Part shown: in pieces, positions 1 through 7,493 of the stretch
Layout of the letters: each line of letters opens with the position of its first letter
Numbering within the stretch: position 1 is the first letter of the stretch
Origin: Stramenopiles sp. TOSAG23-6
Lineage: Eukaryota > Sar
Direction: 5' to 3'
Assembly: GCA_900128565.1 (NCBI GenBank)
Contig: LT636111.1
Coordinates: forward strand, 1-15,544
DNA length: 15,544 nucleotides
Translations under genes and position numbers: made by a program
The notes under the pieces: model-generated
Seen by the model: only the letters and a program-made list of their open reading frames with translations
Databases searched by the model: none
Told to the model about the DNA's origin: nothing

Positions 1-60
1 TTTTTCGTACGAAATTTTGTACCTAACGATTTTTTTTTGAAATATTTTTCCAAAATATAT
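1..60 (+). repeat. Introner-like intron, 3' part (copy A)
   Basis: This is the 3' end of a member of the intron family described at 9282-9374; its 5' part lies outside the window. It carries the 13-mer TTTTGTACCTAAC at 15-27, then a T run and the 3' block GAAATATTTTTCCAAAATA that copies D and F share. By analogy with the complete copies the intron ends at 60 (AT) and the exon starts with the G at 61. The last bases TATG would be the flanking duplication, and the exon repeat beside it contains TTATG, which fits. No AG lies between the branch-like motif and the exon. Confidence 0.75.
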
Positions 61-130
61 GGCACAACCTGTTATGGCACAACCTGTTATGGCTCAGCCA
101 ATGCCAGATAAAAAAGCCTTTTCCAGGTAA
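61..130 (+). CDS. 3'-terminal exon of an unidentified gene with a MAQPV-repeat tail (partial)
   Basis: The reading frame runs from the repeat intron into two exact 15-nt units coding MAQPV (59-73 and 74-88), then a diverged unit MAQPM, then PDKKAFSR and a TAA stop at 128-130. The exon's first G (61) is the third base of a Met codon, so the upstream exon should supply two bases. The rest of the gene lies left of the window and the protein cannot be identified. The tail resembles in flavour the C-terminus of the neighbouring minus-strand membrane protein (APVTAQPVAVT), so the two may be tail-to-tail relatives; this is inference from a short, low-complexity match. The sequence CAG/GTAAAT at 124-132 also looks like a canonical donor, so this exon might not be the last one. 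Confidence 0.5.
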
Positions 131-527
131 ATCAATAAAAAAATTAAGTATGGCTCAGTCAATGCCAAGTGAAACTCTCTCCAAATACAATTTAATGAAA
201 AATATATGGGCATCTACTTTCAACGTAAGTAGTTTGTTGATTACAAAAAGAAAATTGGCTTTCTAAAAAATAAACAAAATACTAACGTCATAGATGTTGC
301 TTTCCTCATTTTTCTAAATATTTTACACAAACTCAACACAAAAAACTAAAAAATACCGATGAAAAAGTTTATTTTGTACAAATATATATATCAATTAATG
401 GACCTCCACCATATTTCATATCGACGGTAACAAATTTCCCTAAAGTAACAACACAGCTTCCTAAACATGAATTAAAGGGAAACTTGACGAAATGCTAATA
501 GGTAACCCTGTCATTCCTTGTTTTTCT
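131..527. other. AT-rich spacer between convergent genes
   Basis: No supported gene lies here. At 150-167 there is an 18-nt near-copy (one mismatch) of 89-106 (ATGGCTCAG, then C or T, then CAATGCCA), so part of the MAQP repeat tail has been duplicated downstream of the stop codon. It opens a short reading frame with no recognisable relatives. The rest is 3' flanking sequence for the + strand gene on the left and the minus-strand gene that ends at 528. Confidence 0.5.
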
Positions 528-1304
528 TTAGTTACTGCATACAGTAACTGCAACCGGTTGCGCAGTTACAGGTGCTTGTACCATTTGAGATGGAGCAGCT
601 TTTAGAGGAACTTGCGTAACTTGGACAGTACTTGTCGGAAGCTGGGCACGATAGATTTTTACTTGATTGTTTACGGGACTCATTTTGTGACCAAAATATA
701 AACCAACGATATACAAAATATTTGTCGCCATCAAAAACCACATTCCCTTTGCCGGGTTTGGGAAATGTCGTTCAACACCTTGCGTGTCTGAAAATACTGC
801 ATAAAGATTATTAGCGCCATAAAAGAAAACACCATTGGCAACTATGCAACATATTAGTGCACATCCAACGAATGTCCGAGGATTTCCTTTATTGTTTCTT
901 GTTGAAAGAAACCCAAATACGCATGTAGTAGCAGCCAAAAGAACGCCCATAATGTGAAAAGCGATAAAAACACATCCGAGATCTTTCATCAATTCAAAAG
1001 CGACCAATAAATCATTTTGTGCCCCTGCTTCGTATCCTCCTCGCTCGGCCACCACAATTTGTGATTTAAGTAGTTTAATCATGTCTGAATATGTCCCTAC
1101 ACCTGCAAATTCCTTCGACATTTCTTTCCATCCCAATTTGGGCCATAATTCTCCTTTCGCATCTTTAAAACTACCACCGCCGACCATTTCTTTTTGTGAG
1201 AGACCAATGATATGCAACAGAAGACCAATACTGACTGCAGCTACAGCAATCCGGCTGAATCCGGATGGAAGTTGAAAGCTGGTTTTACTCTTTGTATTCA
1301 TCAT
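528..1304 (-). CDS. Four-helix integral membrane protein, function unknown
   Basis: A 258-residue protein in one exon. I start it at the first ATG (1302-1304, immediately followed by a second ATG); the open frame continues upstream to 1343 without another ATG. Four hydrophobic segments are visible at about residues 17-36, 106-133, 144-165 and 186-207. A roughly 70-residue polar loop lies between helices 1 and 2, which resembles the layout of claudin/tetraspanin-like proteins, but I see no CCG or W-GLW-C-C signature to place it in either family. The C-terminal 50 residues are a soluble tail rich in Val, Gln, Pro, Ala and Thr. It diverges from the SNAPC4 locus across about 320 nt. It is probably a surface or endomembrane protein; no specific function can be given. 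Confidence 0.75.
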   Translation of the reverse strand: MMNTKSKTSFQLPSGFSRIAVAAVSIGLLLHIIGLSQKEMVGGGSFKDAKGELWPKLGWKEMSKEFAGVGTYSDMIKLLKSQIVVAERGGYEAGAQNDLLVAFELMKDLGCVFIAFHIMGVLLAATTCVFGFLSTRNNKGNPRTFVGCALICCIVANGVFFYGANNLYAVFSDTQGVERHFPNPAKGMWFLMATNILYIVGLYFGHKMSPVNNQVKIYRAQLPTSTVQVTQVPLKAAPSQMVQAPVTAQPVAVTVCSN

Positions 1305-1626
1305 TTTTGCTTGTTTTGTTTTATGCGCAATAAGAATTTGCAAATGTCGCAGTGAGAAATATACCTTTGGTACACTGACTACGTATGAAAGAAGCTCGGT
1401 GGAAACACGCGCTGAACTCCGCTGAACTAACTATATAATAAATTACCGGGTATCCCACATTCCGGTCAAAAGTGACAAGCCGTCAGAACGCTCAACACTG
1501 TCAACAGTGTACACAGAATAGAACAATTTTGTAGCACTTGTGTAATAAAAAGTGTAATTGCCCTGCTTGTCATACTGTGCAGTTTGTGTATTATTCATTC
1601 TTTTAGGTGTGTGACTTTTAAGGTTG
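1305..1626. promoter_or_regulatory. Divergent promoter region, membrane protein / SNAPC4 locus
   Basis: About 320 nt between two divergent ATGs, so it must hold both promoters and 5' UTRs. I see no clear TATA box (TATATAATAAAT near 1432-1443 is the nearest AT-rich candidate), no TTAGGG motif and no intron element. Confidence 0.4.
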
Positions 1627-1836
1627 ATGGAATCCGCAAATCACAGTCAGGCATCTAGAACAAACTTGCACAGTCTTGCGGTAGAGATCTCAGAACTTGA
1701 GTCTGCTGAAAAAGGCAGTGCGGTATATGTTAAGAGACATAACTTTGGTCCATTTTTTCTTTGTAAGACGGGTGAGCTCTCCAACATCATCTCAGCAAAA
1801 AAGGCTGCGCTAGATATTGCAAAAGCGTCCTGCTAG
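1627..1836 (+). CDS. Small prefoldin-like protein (ASDURF-like), upstream of SNAPC4
   Basis: A 69-residue ORF from ATG 1627 to TAG 1836. Residues from about 22 onward show the spacing EL....K...VY....N...FFL....E..., which as I remember it matches ASDURF, the prefoldin-like subunit of the PAQosome that in humans is encoded by an upstream ORF of ASNSD1. It would then form a beta-hairpin between two short helices and act in a chaperone complex. This ORF also sits as an upstream ORF: SNAPC4 begins only 14 nt after its stop, in another frame. Its ATG context is weak (T at -3), which would allow leaky scanning to the second ORF. Alternatives are a short independent gene, or an N-terminal piece of SNAPC4 separated by a frameshift. 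The match is short and recalled from memory, so the identification is tentative. Confidence 0.5.
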   Translation: MESANHSQASRTNLHSLAVEISELESAEKGSAVYVKRHNFGPFFLCKTGELSNIISAKKAALDIAKASC

Positions 1837-1850
1837 ATACTACTACATAT

Positions 1851-3281
1851 ATGAGTGACGAGTTGTTTGTCTCGGCATTGCGAAGCAACCGCTTGTTACA
1901 AGTGACTCTAAGCAAACAACTTTCTAATATAGCTCTCACCAAGGCAAGCATCACTCGGGAACTTGATAGTATCCTTGCCAAGCCCAAGTTGGCTAATAAA
2001 TGTAATACGCTCATATCACCAATTAATCATGCACACTATACTTGTCAACCAAATGGGGCAGCCGTCGCAAGTTGGCTATTTTCTCGTCCTGGACAAAGAA
2101 ATTCTTCGTCGTACTTCAATATGGGACCAAAGTGTCGTGGGCCACGTATGAATGAAGATACAGAACGTGTTGTATACTCTTTAAATCTTCCTCACCGATA
2201 TTTAAGAGAAAAAACACACTTAATAAGAGTCCCACATATACACTTTCGTTCGGACTGGACTGCGGCAGAAAATAAAGGCCTCGAAGATGGCATTCGCGTA
2301 CACAACAAAAATTGGACTATCGTGAAGAAGCCGATTGCTTCCAACCACTCTATAGATAATATTGATACATGTGCTAAGTACAAGGACTTAAGTCTTTCAT
2401 CTAGTATTTTAAATGACAAGCTGTCGATGCTGGAAAAAAATCCTCCTTTCGCGTTGTCTAACAGAACAGTCGCTGATGACATTGACTGGGAGTGGCTCGC
2501 ACGGAGGTATGTTCCGTCACGATCATCAAAGGCATGTAGAATTCAGTGGCAAAAGCTAAACCCTTCTTTGTCAACTTTACATTGGTCAAATACGGAAGAT
2601 GTTCAACTGCTGATTTGTTCTAAAAAACGTGGATTTCGTGATTGGCTAAATATTGCAGAAGATTTGAAGGTTGCAACGAAAAATACCAAAGTGCGACATC
2701 CTATTGACTGCTATCAACGATATCTCCATTTAATCAATCGTGACTCAAAGGATAAACGTGGAAAAAATGTAAAAAGTGTTAGCACTAATATTGTTGGGAT
2801 GAAACGAAAGAGATGGTCTCAGCAGGAAGATGCTGCATTAAAGCGCGGCATGGCTTTATACGGTGCAAATGGTAATGAATCGAACTCAATGTTGAAAGAA
2901 TTCGAGTTCACCCCTACAAACTGGCAGTTGGTAGCAGCTTCTCAGCCAGAGCTTAAAGACCGTGACGCTACCAGTTGTCTTCATCACTGGATTTCGTGTA
3001 TTGATCCAACTATAAAATTTGGACCTTGGACCACCGATGAATCAATTCGATTGCTAGTGACTGCACAGGCATATTATCCATCTTCTCCTCAAATAAATGT
3101 ATGTGATACTCCTTCAGAAGATATTCCCCCGGTAACAGTAGATACAGGGGAATGTGTAAAGAAGGATGTCAAGGATTCTATAAAACTAAACTATAAAGCT
3201 ATATCTCAATATATTAAAGGTAGATCAGCGGGTAAATGCCGTGCAAAGTATCTAAAATTAAGAAAGCAGTTGAAACAATAA
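1851..3281 (+). CDS. SNAPC4: snRNA-activating protein complex subunit 4 (Myb-repeat DNA-binding subunit)
   Basis: A 476-residue protein in one exon. SNAPC4 (SNAP190/PTFalpha) is the main DNA-binding subunit of SNAPc, which recognises the proximal sequence element of spliceosomal snRNA and U6-type promoters in the nucleus. Seen here: an N-terminal helical segment (residues 5-42), a GPRMNEDTERV stretch (97-107) like the conserved PPANEDT motif of the family, then successive Myb/SANT-type repeats. These are a partial repeat near 136-160, a half repeat at 210-236 (DIDWEWLARRY...SRSSKACRIQW), a full repeat at 245-294, one at 322-383 with an insertion, and one at 393-472 with a long insertion before YKAISQYIKGRSAGKCRAKY. 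The protein is much shorter than human SNAPC4 because the long C-terminal region is absent. It may share an mRNA with the ORF at 1627. It converges on the kinase gene with a 98-nt gap. Confidence 0.88.
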   Translation: MSDELFVSALRSNRLLQVTLSKQLSNIALTKASITRELDSILAKPKLANKCNTLISPINHAHYTCQPNGAAVASWLFSRPGQRNSSSYFNMGPKCRGPRMNEDTERVVYSLNLPHRYLREKTHLIRVPHIHFRSDWTAAENKGLEDGIRVHNKNWTIVKKPIASNHSIDNIDTCAKYKDLSLSSSILNDKLSMLEKNPPFALSNRTVADDIDWEWLARRYVPSRSSKACRIQWQKLNPSLSTLHWSNTEDVQLLICSKKRGFRDWLNIAEDLKVATKNTKVRHPIDCYQRYLHLINRDSKDKRGKNVKSVSTNIVGMKRKRWSQQEDAALKRGMALYGANGNESNSMLKEFEFTPTNWQLVAASQPELKDRDATSCLHHWISCIDPTIKFGPWTTDESIRLLVTAQAYYPSSPQINVCDTPSEDIPPVTVDTGECVKKDVKDSIKLNYKAISQYIKGRSAGKCRAKYLKLRKQLKQ

Positions 3282-3379
3282 ATCAAGGCTGAACTTCTTA
3301 CATTGTATTTGTAATTATTAAATAAGGAAACATATACCATTTCAATTTATCTTAAAACATTCATGGCTTATTTTTGTTT

Positions 3380-5665
3380 TTAAATACTGAAATCTTTTGA
3401 TGTGTCTACCCTTCGAATCCCAAATACATCTACTACTGGTTTTGCTATGGGTATGGTAATACCAACATTTTCTGGTGTTACTACATTAGTTCGCAAATGA
3501 TGCATTTGTTCATACGCCTCTGTTGCACTATCTGGTGTTATGACGTTGATTCTTGACTGACCAACAGTAGAAAATGTTTCTCTTCCATAATGTGAATTTA
3601 ACGGACTCATTAACCCTATAGCTTCCATAGAGCTATCGTCCACGTCCATACTTTGAGTATTATCTACAACTTCATCACTAGAAGTACCACTTAACTGGCG
3701 TTTATACTGAATTTCTAACGAGCTACTTTCATTCATAGTTGCATTTTTTCCGGCTGAACTAGTAGCAACGTTTTTCTTCATCACATCAATGCGAGTAGGA
3801 AACATATTTCTCATATAAGGATTTGGTGCTTCATAAGTGAAACCACCAAACTTCTCAATTGATGAAGACTGTGGAGCATTTTGCAATACCCCGGATTTTG
3901 TTTTCATTGGTACTGGAATCGAAGATGGGTCAAGAAGCTGTTGACTCGTTTCGATATAATCCTGTAAATTGTTACATCTTGTACTATTATCAGGTGAGAG
4001 AATAGGAAGAGACGTAAACTCTTGATCAAATTGTGATGTATCAAATATATCTTTTGTAGGAGGCTTCCATGGAGCATCCACTGTCCCAGCTAATAAACCT
4101 TCCCAATCAATGGGAGAAAAAAATGAATGGTCTTTAATCTCACTAACGTCACTATTCTCACCACAACCTAATCGATTAGTTGGATCTTTCGCTAATAAAC
4201 CCTGTAGTAAAAGCACCGCAGAACTAGAAAGGTAACTCGGAAAACGGAGAGATGCCTCTCGTATTTTATTGAACATTTCTTGTCTCTCTTGAGAATAAAA
4301 TGGGGGTAACCCAGTTAACATTTCATACAAAAGTGCACCCATACTCCACCAATCAACTGCACAGCCATGGCCTGTTCGATTTAAGATTTCTGGGGCAAGA
4401 TACTCTGGCGTTCCACAAAAAGAGTGAGCTCCAAAAAGATTATCGTTAACGCCTTCTTTAGAAAGGCCAAAATCAGCAAGTCGTATGTGACCGTCTTGTG
4501 TAAAGAGAATGTTTTCAGGTTTTAAATCACGATAAACAACACCCAAACTATGCAAATGTTCAAGAGCCAAAAGTATTTCTGCAGTATAAAAACGGGAACG
4601 TAGTTCACTGAAGCGTCCTTCTTGGCCTAGATGGAAAAAGAGCTCACCACCACCACAATAGTCCAACACAAAATACAACTTTGTTTTATCCTGAAATGCA
4701 TATTTAAGACCTACGATAAATGGATGTTCAATTTTTTCGAGTACAGATCGTTCGGTTCGAGTATGCTCAACTTGATTACGTTTAATAATGGTTTTTTTTA
4801 CTAAAATTTTCATGGCGAATATATCTTGTGTATCCTTCTTTCGCACTTGAATTACTTTACCAAAACTACCCTTTCCCACGACTTTAATCAAATGGAAATC
4901 CTTTAAATCAACTCTCTCCTTTTCAGTTGATGTCGTATTATTTCCTGTGAATTCAGCTGAATTTGTCGGTATTTTCCCATTTGAAGTACTTGCTATAGTG
5001 TTTTTCTTTTTTTGTAATTGACAAATTGAACTATCAGAAACATTACGCATATTTTCAGTATTTCTGTCGACATTCATGCAAGTTGTTGCTTCACGGCTGT
5101 TTCTAACTAAAGTTGGAGTCAAACGATTTGCACTTGGTAACTTTGAAGCGTTTTCCTTTTTTATTGTTTTACATTCGTCTATAAAAGTGGCATTTTTCAA
5201 CTTTGCAATAATATTTTCAGCGGCATTAGCGAAATTAACTGATTTCGAATCAGGTGTACATACAACTCCACTAAGCGACTTTGGCATGACATTCTTGTTT
5301 GAAAGAATAAATGTCGTGAAAAACTCCGAATGGAGTACTGAAGGAACTGATACAATAAGTCTTAGCCATTCATGTAGCTCATCGCGTCTTTGACGCAAAT
5401 GATCAGGTCCATCTGACTTACCAATTAATGTCTTAAGAACATGCTTTGGAGGACAACTCGGCAAAGAAGGTTGTGTATTCTTAATATGTGTATACAGTGA
5501 ATAAAACTGAGAATACCGGCGGTAAACAACCCAGCCATTACTAGTGTTATCTTGGGCGTGCACGATATAGACAACATGTCTATTTGAATTTCCAACTTCA
5601 CCATAACCAACAATGTTTAAAGATATACCTGTCACTAATTTACTATGGTGTAAAGAGTGAAACAT
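3380..5665 (-). CDS. PX-domain AGC-family serine/threonine kinase (SGK3-like architecture)
   Basis: A 761-residue protein in one exon. Residues 10-122 form a PX domain with the phosphoinositide-binding RRYSQF (49-54), a Pro-rich turn (PSLPSCPPK) and the later basic RQRRDEL...WL helix. Phosphoinositide binding would place the kinase on endosomal or plasma membranes. After a Ser/Asn-rich linker the AGC kinase domain spans about 257-515: GKGSFG (264-269), catalytic Lys286, YRDLKPEN with Asp380, DFG (398-400), SFCGTPEYLAPE (415-426). The PDK1-type activation site is Ser415 where Thr is usual. The AGC tail has a turn motif around Ser557 (LSP) and a hydrophobic motif FGGFTY (606-611, Thr610). Such kinases act downstream of PI3K/PDK1/TORC2-type signalling. 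The 150 residues after the hydrophobic motif are Ser/Thr-rich and unassigned. Confidence 0.92.
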   Translation of the reverse strand: MFHSLHHSKLVTGISLNIVGYGEVGNSNRHVVYIVHAQDNTSNGWVVYRRYSQFYSLYTHIKNTQPSLPSCPPKHVLKTLIGKSDGPDHLRQRRDELHEWLRLIVSVPSVLHSEFFTTFILSNKNVMPKSLSGVVCTPDSKSVNFANAAENIIAKLKNATFIDECKTIKKENASKLPSANRLTPTLVRNSREATTCMNVDRNTENMRNVSDSSICQLQKKKNTIASTSNGKIPTNSAEFTGNNTTSTEKERVDLKDFHLIKVVGKGSFGKVIQVRKKDTQDIFAMKILVKKTIIKRNQVEHTRTERSVLEKIEHPFIVGLKYAFQDKTKLYFVLDYCGGGELFFHLGQEGRFSELRSRFYTAEILLALEHLHSLGVVYRDLKPENILFTQDGHIRLADFGLSKEGVNDNLFGAHSFCGTPEYLAPEILNRTGHGCAVDWWSMGALLYEMLTGLPPFYSQERQEMFNKIREASLRFPSYLSSSAVLLLQGLLAKDPTNRLGCGENSDVSEIKDHSFFSPIDWEGLLAGTVDAPWKPPTKDIFDTSQFDQEFTSLPILSPDNSTRCNNLQDYIETSQQLLDPSSIPVPMKTKSGVLQNAPQSSSIEKFGGFTYEAPNPYMRNMFPTRIDVMKKNVATSSAGKNATMNESSSLEIQYKRQLSGTSSDEVVDNTQSMDVDDSSMEAIGLMSPLNSHYGRETFSTVGQSRINVITPDSATEAYEQMHHLRTNVVTPENVGITIPIAKPVVDVFGIRRVDTSKDFSI

Positions 5666-5960
5666 TATTGTCTAAACGTGGAAGAACTTTCAATTTTTTT
5701 CTATTTCTAGGTTGCTTGTATTTTTATTATACTTCTCCACCAAAATCGAAACACACAACGAAATTATGATATACAACAACAACAGCAACGATGTTACTTC
5801 TTCAGCATGAAGCGATTGTGAAAATGCCGGTTTGCTTGTACAGTGTCTATTTTTAGCTTCACTTGGGACACAATCAGGAGTACACAGTGTTGTCTAAATA
5901 TGTCTAAGTTCGAGAGAGGAACGCGAAGTCGAAAAAGAATTTTTCTAAACTGTGCCAAAG

Positions 5961-5973
5961 CCCTAACCCTAAC
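5961..5973. repeat. Telomere-type repeat (CCCTAA, two units) in divergent promoter
   Basis: The 13-mer CCCTAACCCTAAC is identical to the one at 15094-15106 and to part of the longer array at 8434-8461. It lies 296 nt upstream of the kinase ATG and about 460 nt upstream of the phosphatase ATG. Such motifs in promoters are known as telo-boxes in plants and as Tbf1-type sites in yeasts; function here is inference. Confidence 0.6.
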
Positions 5974-6266
5974 TTTCGCTTTCACTGCAGAATTTTCTTT
6001 GTAGAAAATTACTTTTTCTTCTTTTTCTACTACCAAAAAAATGGTACGAACAACACGATCACTCATTCTTGAAAGATCTCTCTCTATCCGAGCGAGATTA
6101 TCTAAAATTTTAATCACATTTGATAAAAACAACCTTGCTGAGCAAACATTTTAGCTGTTACGTTCAATTCCGCGAGCGATTTAATGTTTTGACACTTATT
6201 TAAGCAACATTTACATCTGTGGATACGAAAAGTTGCGTTATTTTCAGTAGACAAGCTTGCCTATTT

Positions 6267-6298
6267 TTCGGAAAAGGTGTTATTCGGAAAAGGTGTTA
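6267..6298. repeat. 16-nt perfect tandem duplication
   Basis: TTCGGAAAAGGTGTTA occurs twice, head to tail, with no mismatch. It lies 130-160 nt upstream of the trehalose phosphatase ATG. It could be a duplicated regulatory site or simple replication slippage; nothing else in the window repeats it. Confidence 0.8.
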
Positions 6299-6429
6299 CT
6301 TTGATTGTACTAGTTCCCCATGTTCACTTTGTAACTTTTATTCAACTTTTATAACTTTGAAATTTAAAAAAATATGTTGAATAGGTAATAATCTCAACAT
6401 ATTCATTGAAAGAAAGAAGTTTAGTCACG

Positions 6430-7380
6430 ATGGCTACGGAAGGGTTTCCATGTAAACTGGGGTTGAAAAATGAAACACTATTGAACAGCCACGGCATGAT
6501 CAACGCCGAAACAGAAATTTTGAGGGGTTCTAGGAGTTCTATAGTTCATAGTGAACCAAACGCTCTTGATGATTTTGGAAAAGTACTTGATTCAATACGA
6601 GGAAAAGAGGTGGTCGTATTTTTGGATTATGATGGGACACTTGCTCCAATTGTTGATAACCCAGACAAAGCATATATGACAGACAAAATGAGAAAAACTG
6701 TTCAAACTGTAGCTTCAAAATTTACGACTGCTATTGTCACTGGAAGAGCAAAGGAGAAAGTTAAAAAGTTTGTAAATTTAGCAGGTATCGTATATGCGGG
6801 CAGTCATGGATTTGAAATTGAATGCCCAGATAATTTAGAATTAATTTACGCAAACGATTTTCTACCAATGCTGAAACAAGTCTTCTCGCAGTTAGAAGAC
6901 TTAGTCAGTACAATCGAGGGTGCTACACTAGAAAACAACGTTTATTCTATTTCTGTTCATTATCGTTGTATATCTATTGAAAAATTTGATGATGTCAAAA
7001 GAATTGTGGACAACGTGGCTAAAAGGTTTCCTTTGCTAGAAATTAAGTCAGGTAAAAAGGTTTTTGAATTTCGGCCACGTGTCAAGTGGGGTAAAGGTAG
7101 GGCTGTAAAATGGTTACTCACGAAATTTGGTTTATCTAATCGAGCTGATATTATTCCCATATTCATTGGTGATGATGTGACTGATGAAGACGCCTTTAAT
7201 TATCTCCTAGAACTCCCTTCAGAAGAGGAGCAAAATATAACCAAAGGTATAGGCATTATAGTGCGCGATGCAGAATCTTCAGATAGAAAGACTATGGCTA
7301 CTTATTCGTTACGTTCTACTGAAGAGGTAAGAAAGTTCCTGGATAAGTTGAATGCATCAAGTGTATCACGCCGTGTATAA
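6430..7380 (+). CDS. TPP: Trehalose-6-phosphate phosphatase (plant-type, single domain)
   Basis: A 316-residue HAD-superfamily phosphatase in one exon, starting at the first ATG (6430). It removes the phosphate of trehalose 6-phosphate to give trehalose, an osmolyte and carbon store or sugar signal, and is expected in the cytosol. Motif I is FLDYDGTLAPI with nucleophile Asp66 and general acid Asp68. Motif II is TGR (104-106), GSHG lies at 124-127, the conserved Lys is in KWGKGRAVKWLL (Lys222), and motif III is GDDVTDEDAF (247-256). The length and the lack of a trehalose-phosphate synthase domain match the single-domain phosphatases of plants and algae, not the fused TPS-TPP proteins. The first 45 residues are not conserved-looking and show no clear targeting signal. 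All catalytic residues are present. It converges on SNRNP27 with a 113-nt gap. Confidence 0.93.
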   Translation: MATEGFPCKLGLKNETLLNSHGMINAETEILRGSRSSIVHSEPNALDDFGKVLDSIRGKEVVVFLDYDGTLAPIVDNPDKAYMTDKMRKTVQTVASKFTTAIVTGRAKEKVKKFVNLAGIVYAGSHGFEIECPDNLELIYANDFLPMLKQVFSQLEDLVSTIEGATLENNVYSISVHYRCISIEKFDDVKRIVDNVAKRFPLLEIKSGKKVFEFRPRVKWGKGRAVKWLLTKFGLSNRADIIPIFIGDDVTDEDAFNYLLELPSEEEQNITKGIGIIVRDAESSDRKTMATYSLRSTEEVRKFLDKLNASSVSRRV

Positions 7381-7493
7381 TACTTGGCCTTGACATGAGA
7401 TATGTAAGAAGAAAGCAAGTTTTATAAAATAAAAAGTGTGAATGATTAGAAAATATTTCGAGGAACATATTATTGAGTTATTTATTATAAGCC

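Larger units (their letters stand above)
5666..6429. promoter_or_regulatory. Divergent promoter region, PX-kinase / trehalose phosphatase
   Basis: About 760 nt between divergent start codons. It contains a telomere-type motif CCCTAACCCTAAC at 5961-5973 and a perfect 16-nt tandem duplication (TTCGGAAAAGGTGTTA at 6267-6282 and 6283-6298). A minus-strand frame is open at 5794-6132, but it begins at TTG and passes through the telomere-type motif, and I recognise nothing in its translation, so I do not call it a gene. Confidence 0.45.

Noticed and set aside
5794-6132. Minus-strand open frame of about 112 codons between the PX-kinase and trehalose phosphatase genes
   Set aside because: It begins at TTG, reads through a telomere-type repeat, has no recognisable motif and lies where two promoters must be. 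It could still be a small unknown gene from an internal ATG.
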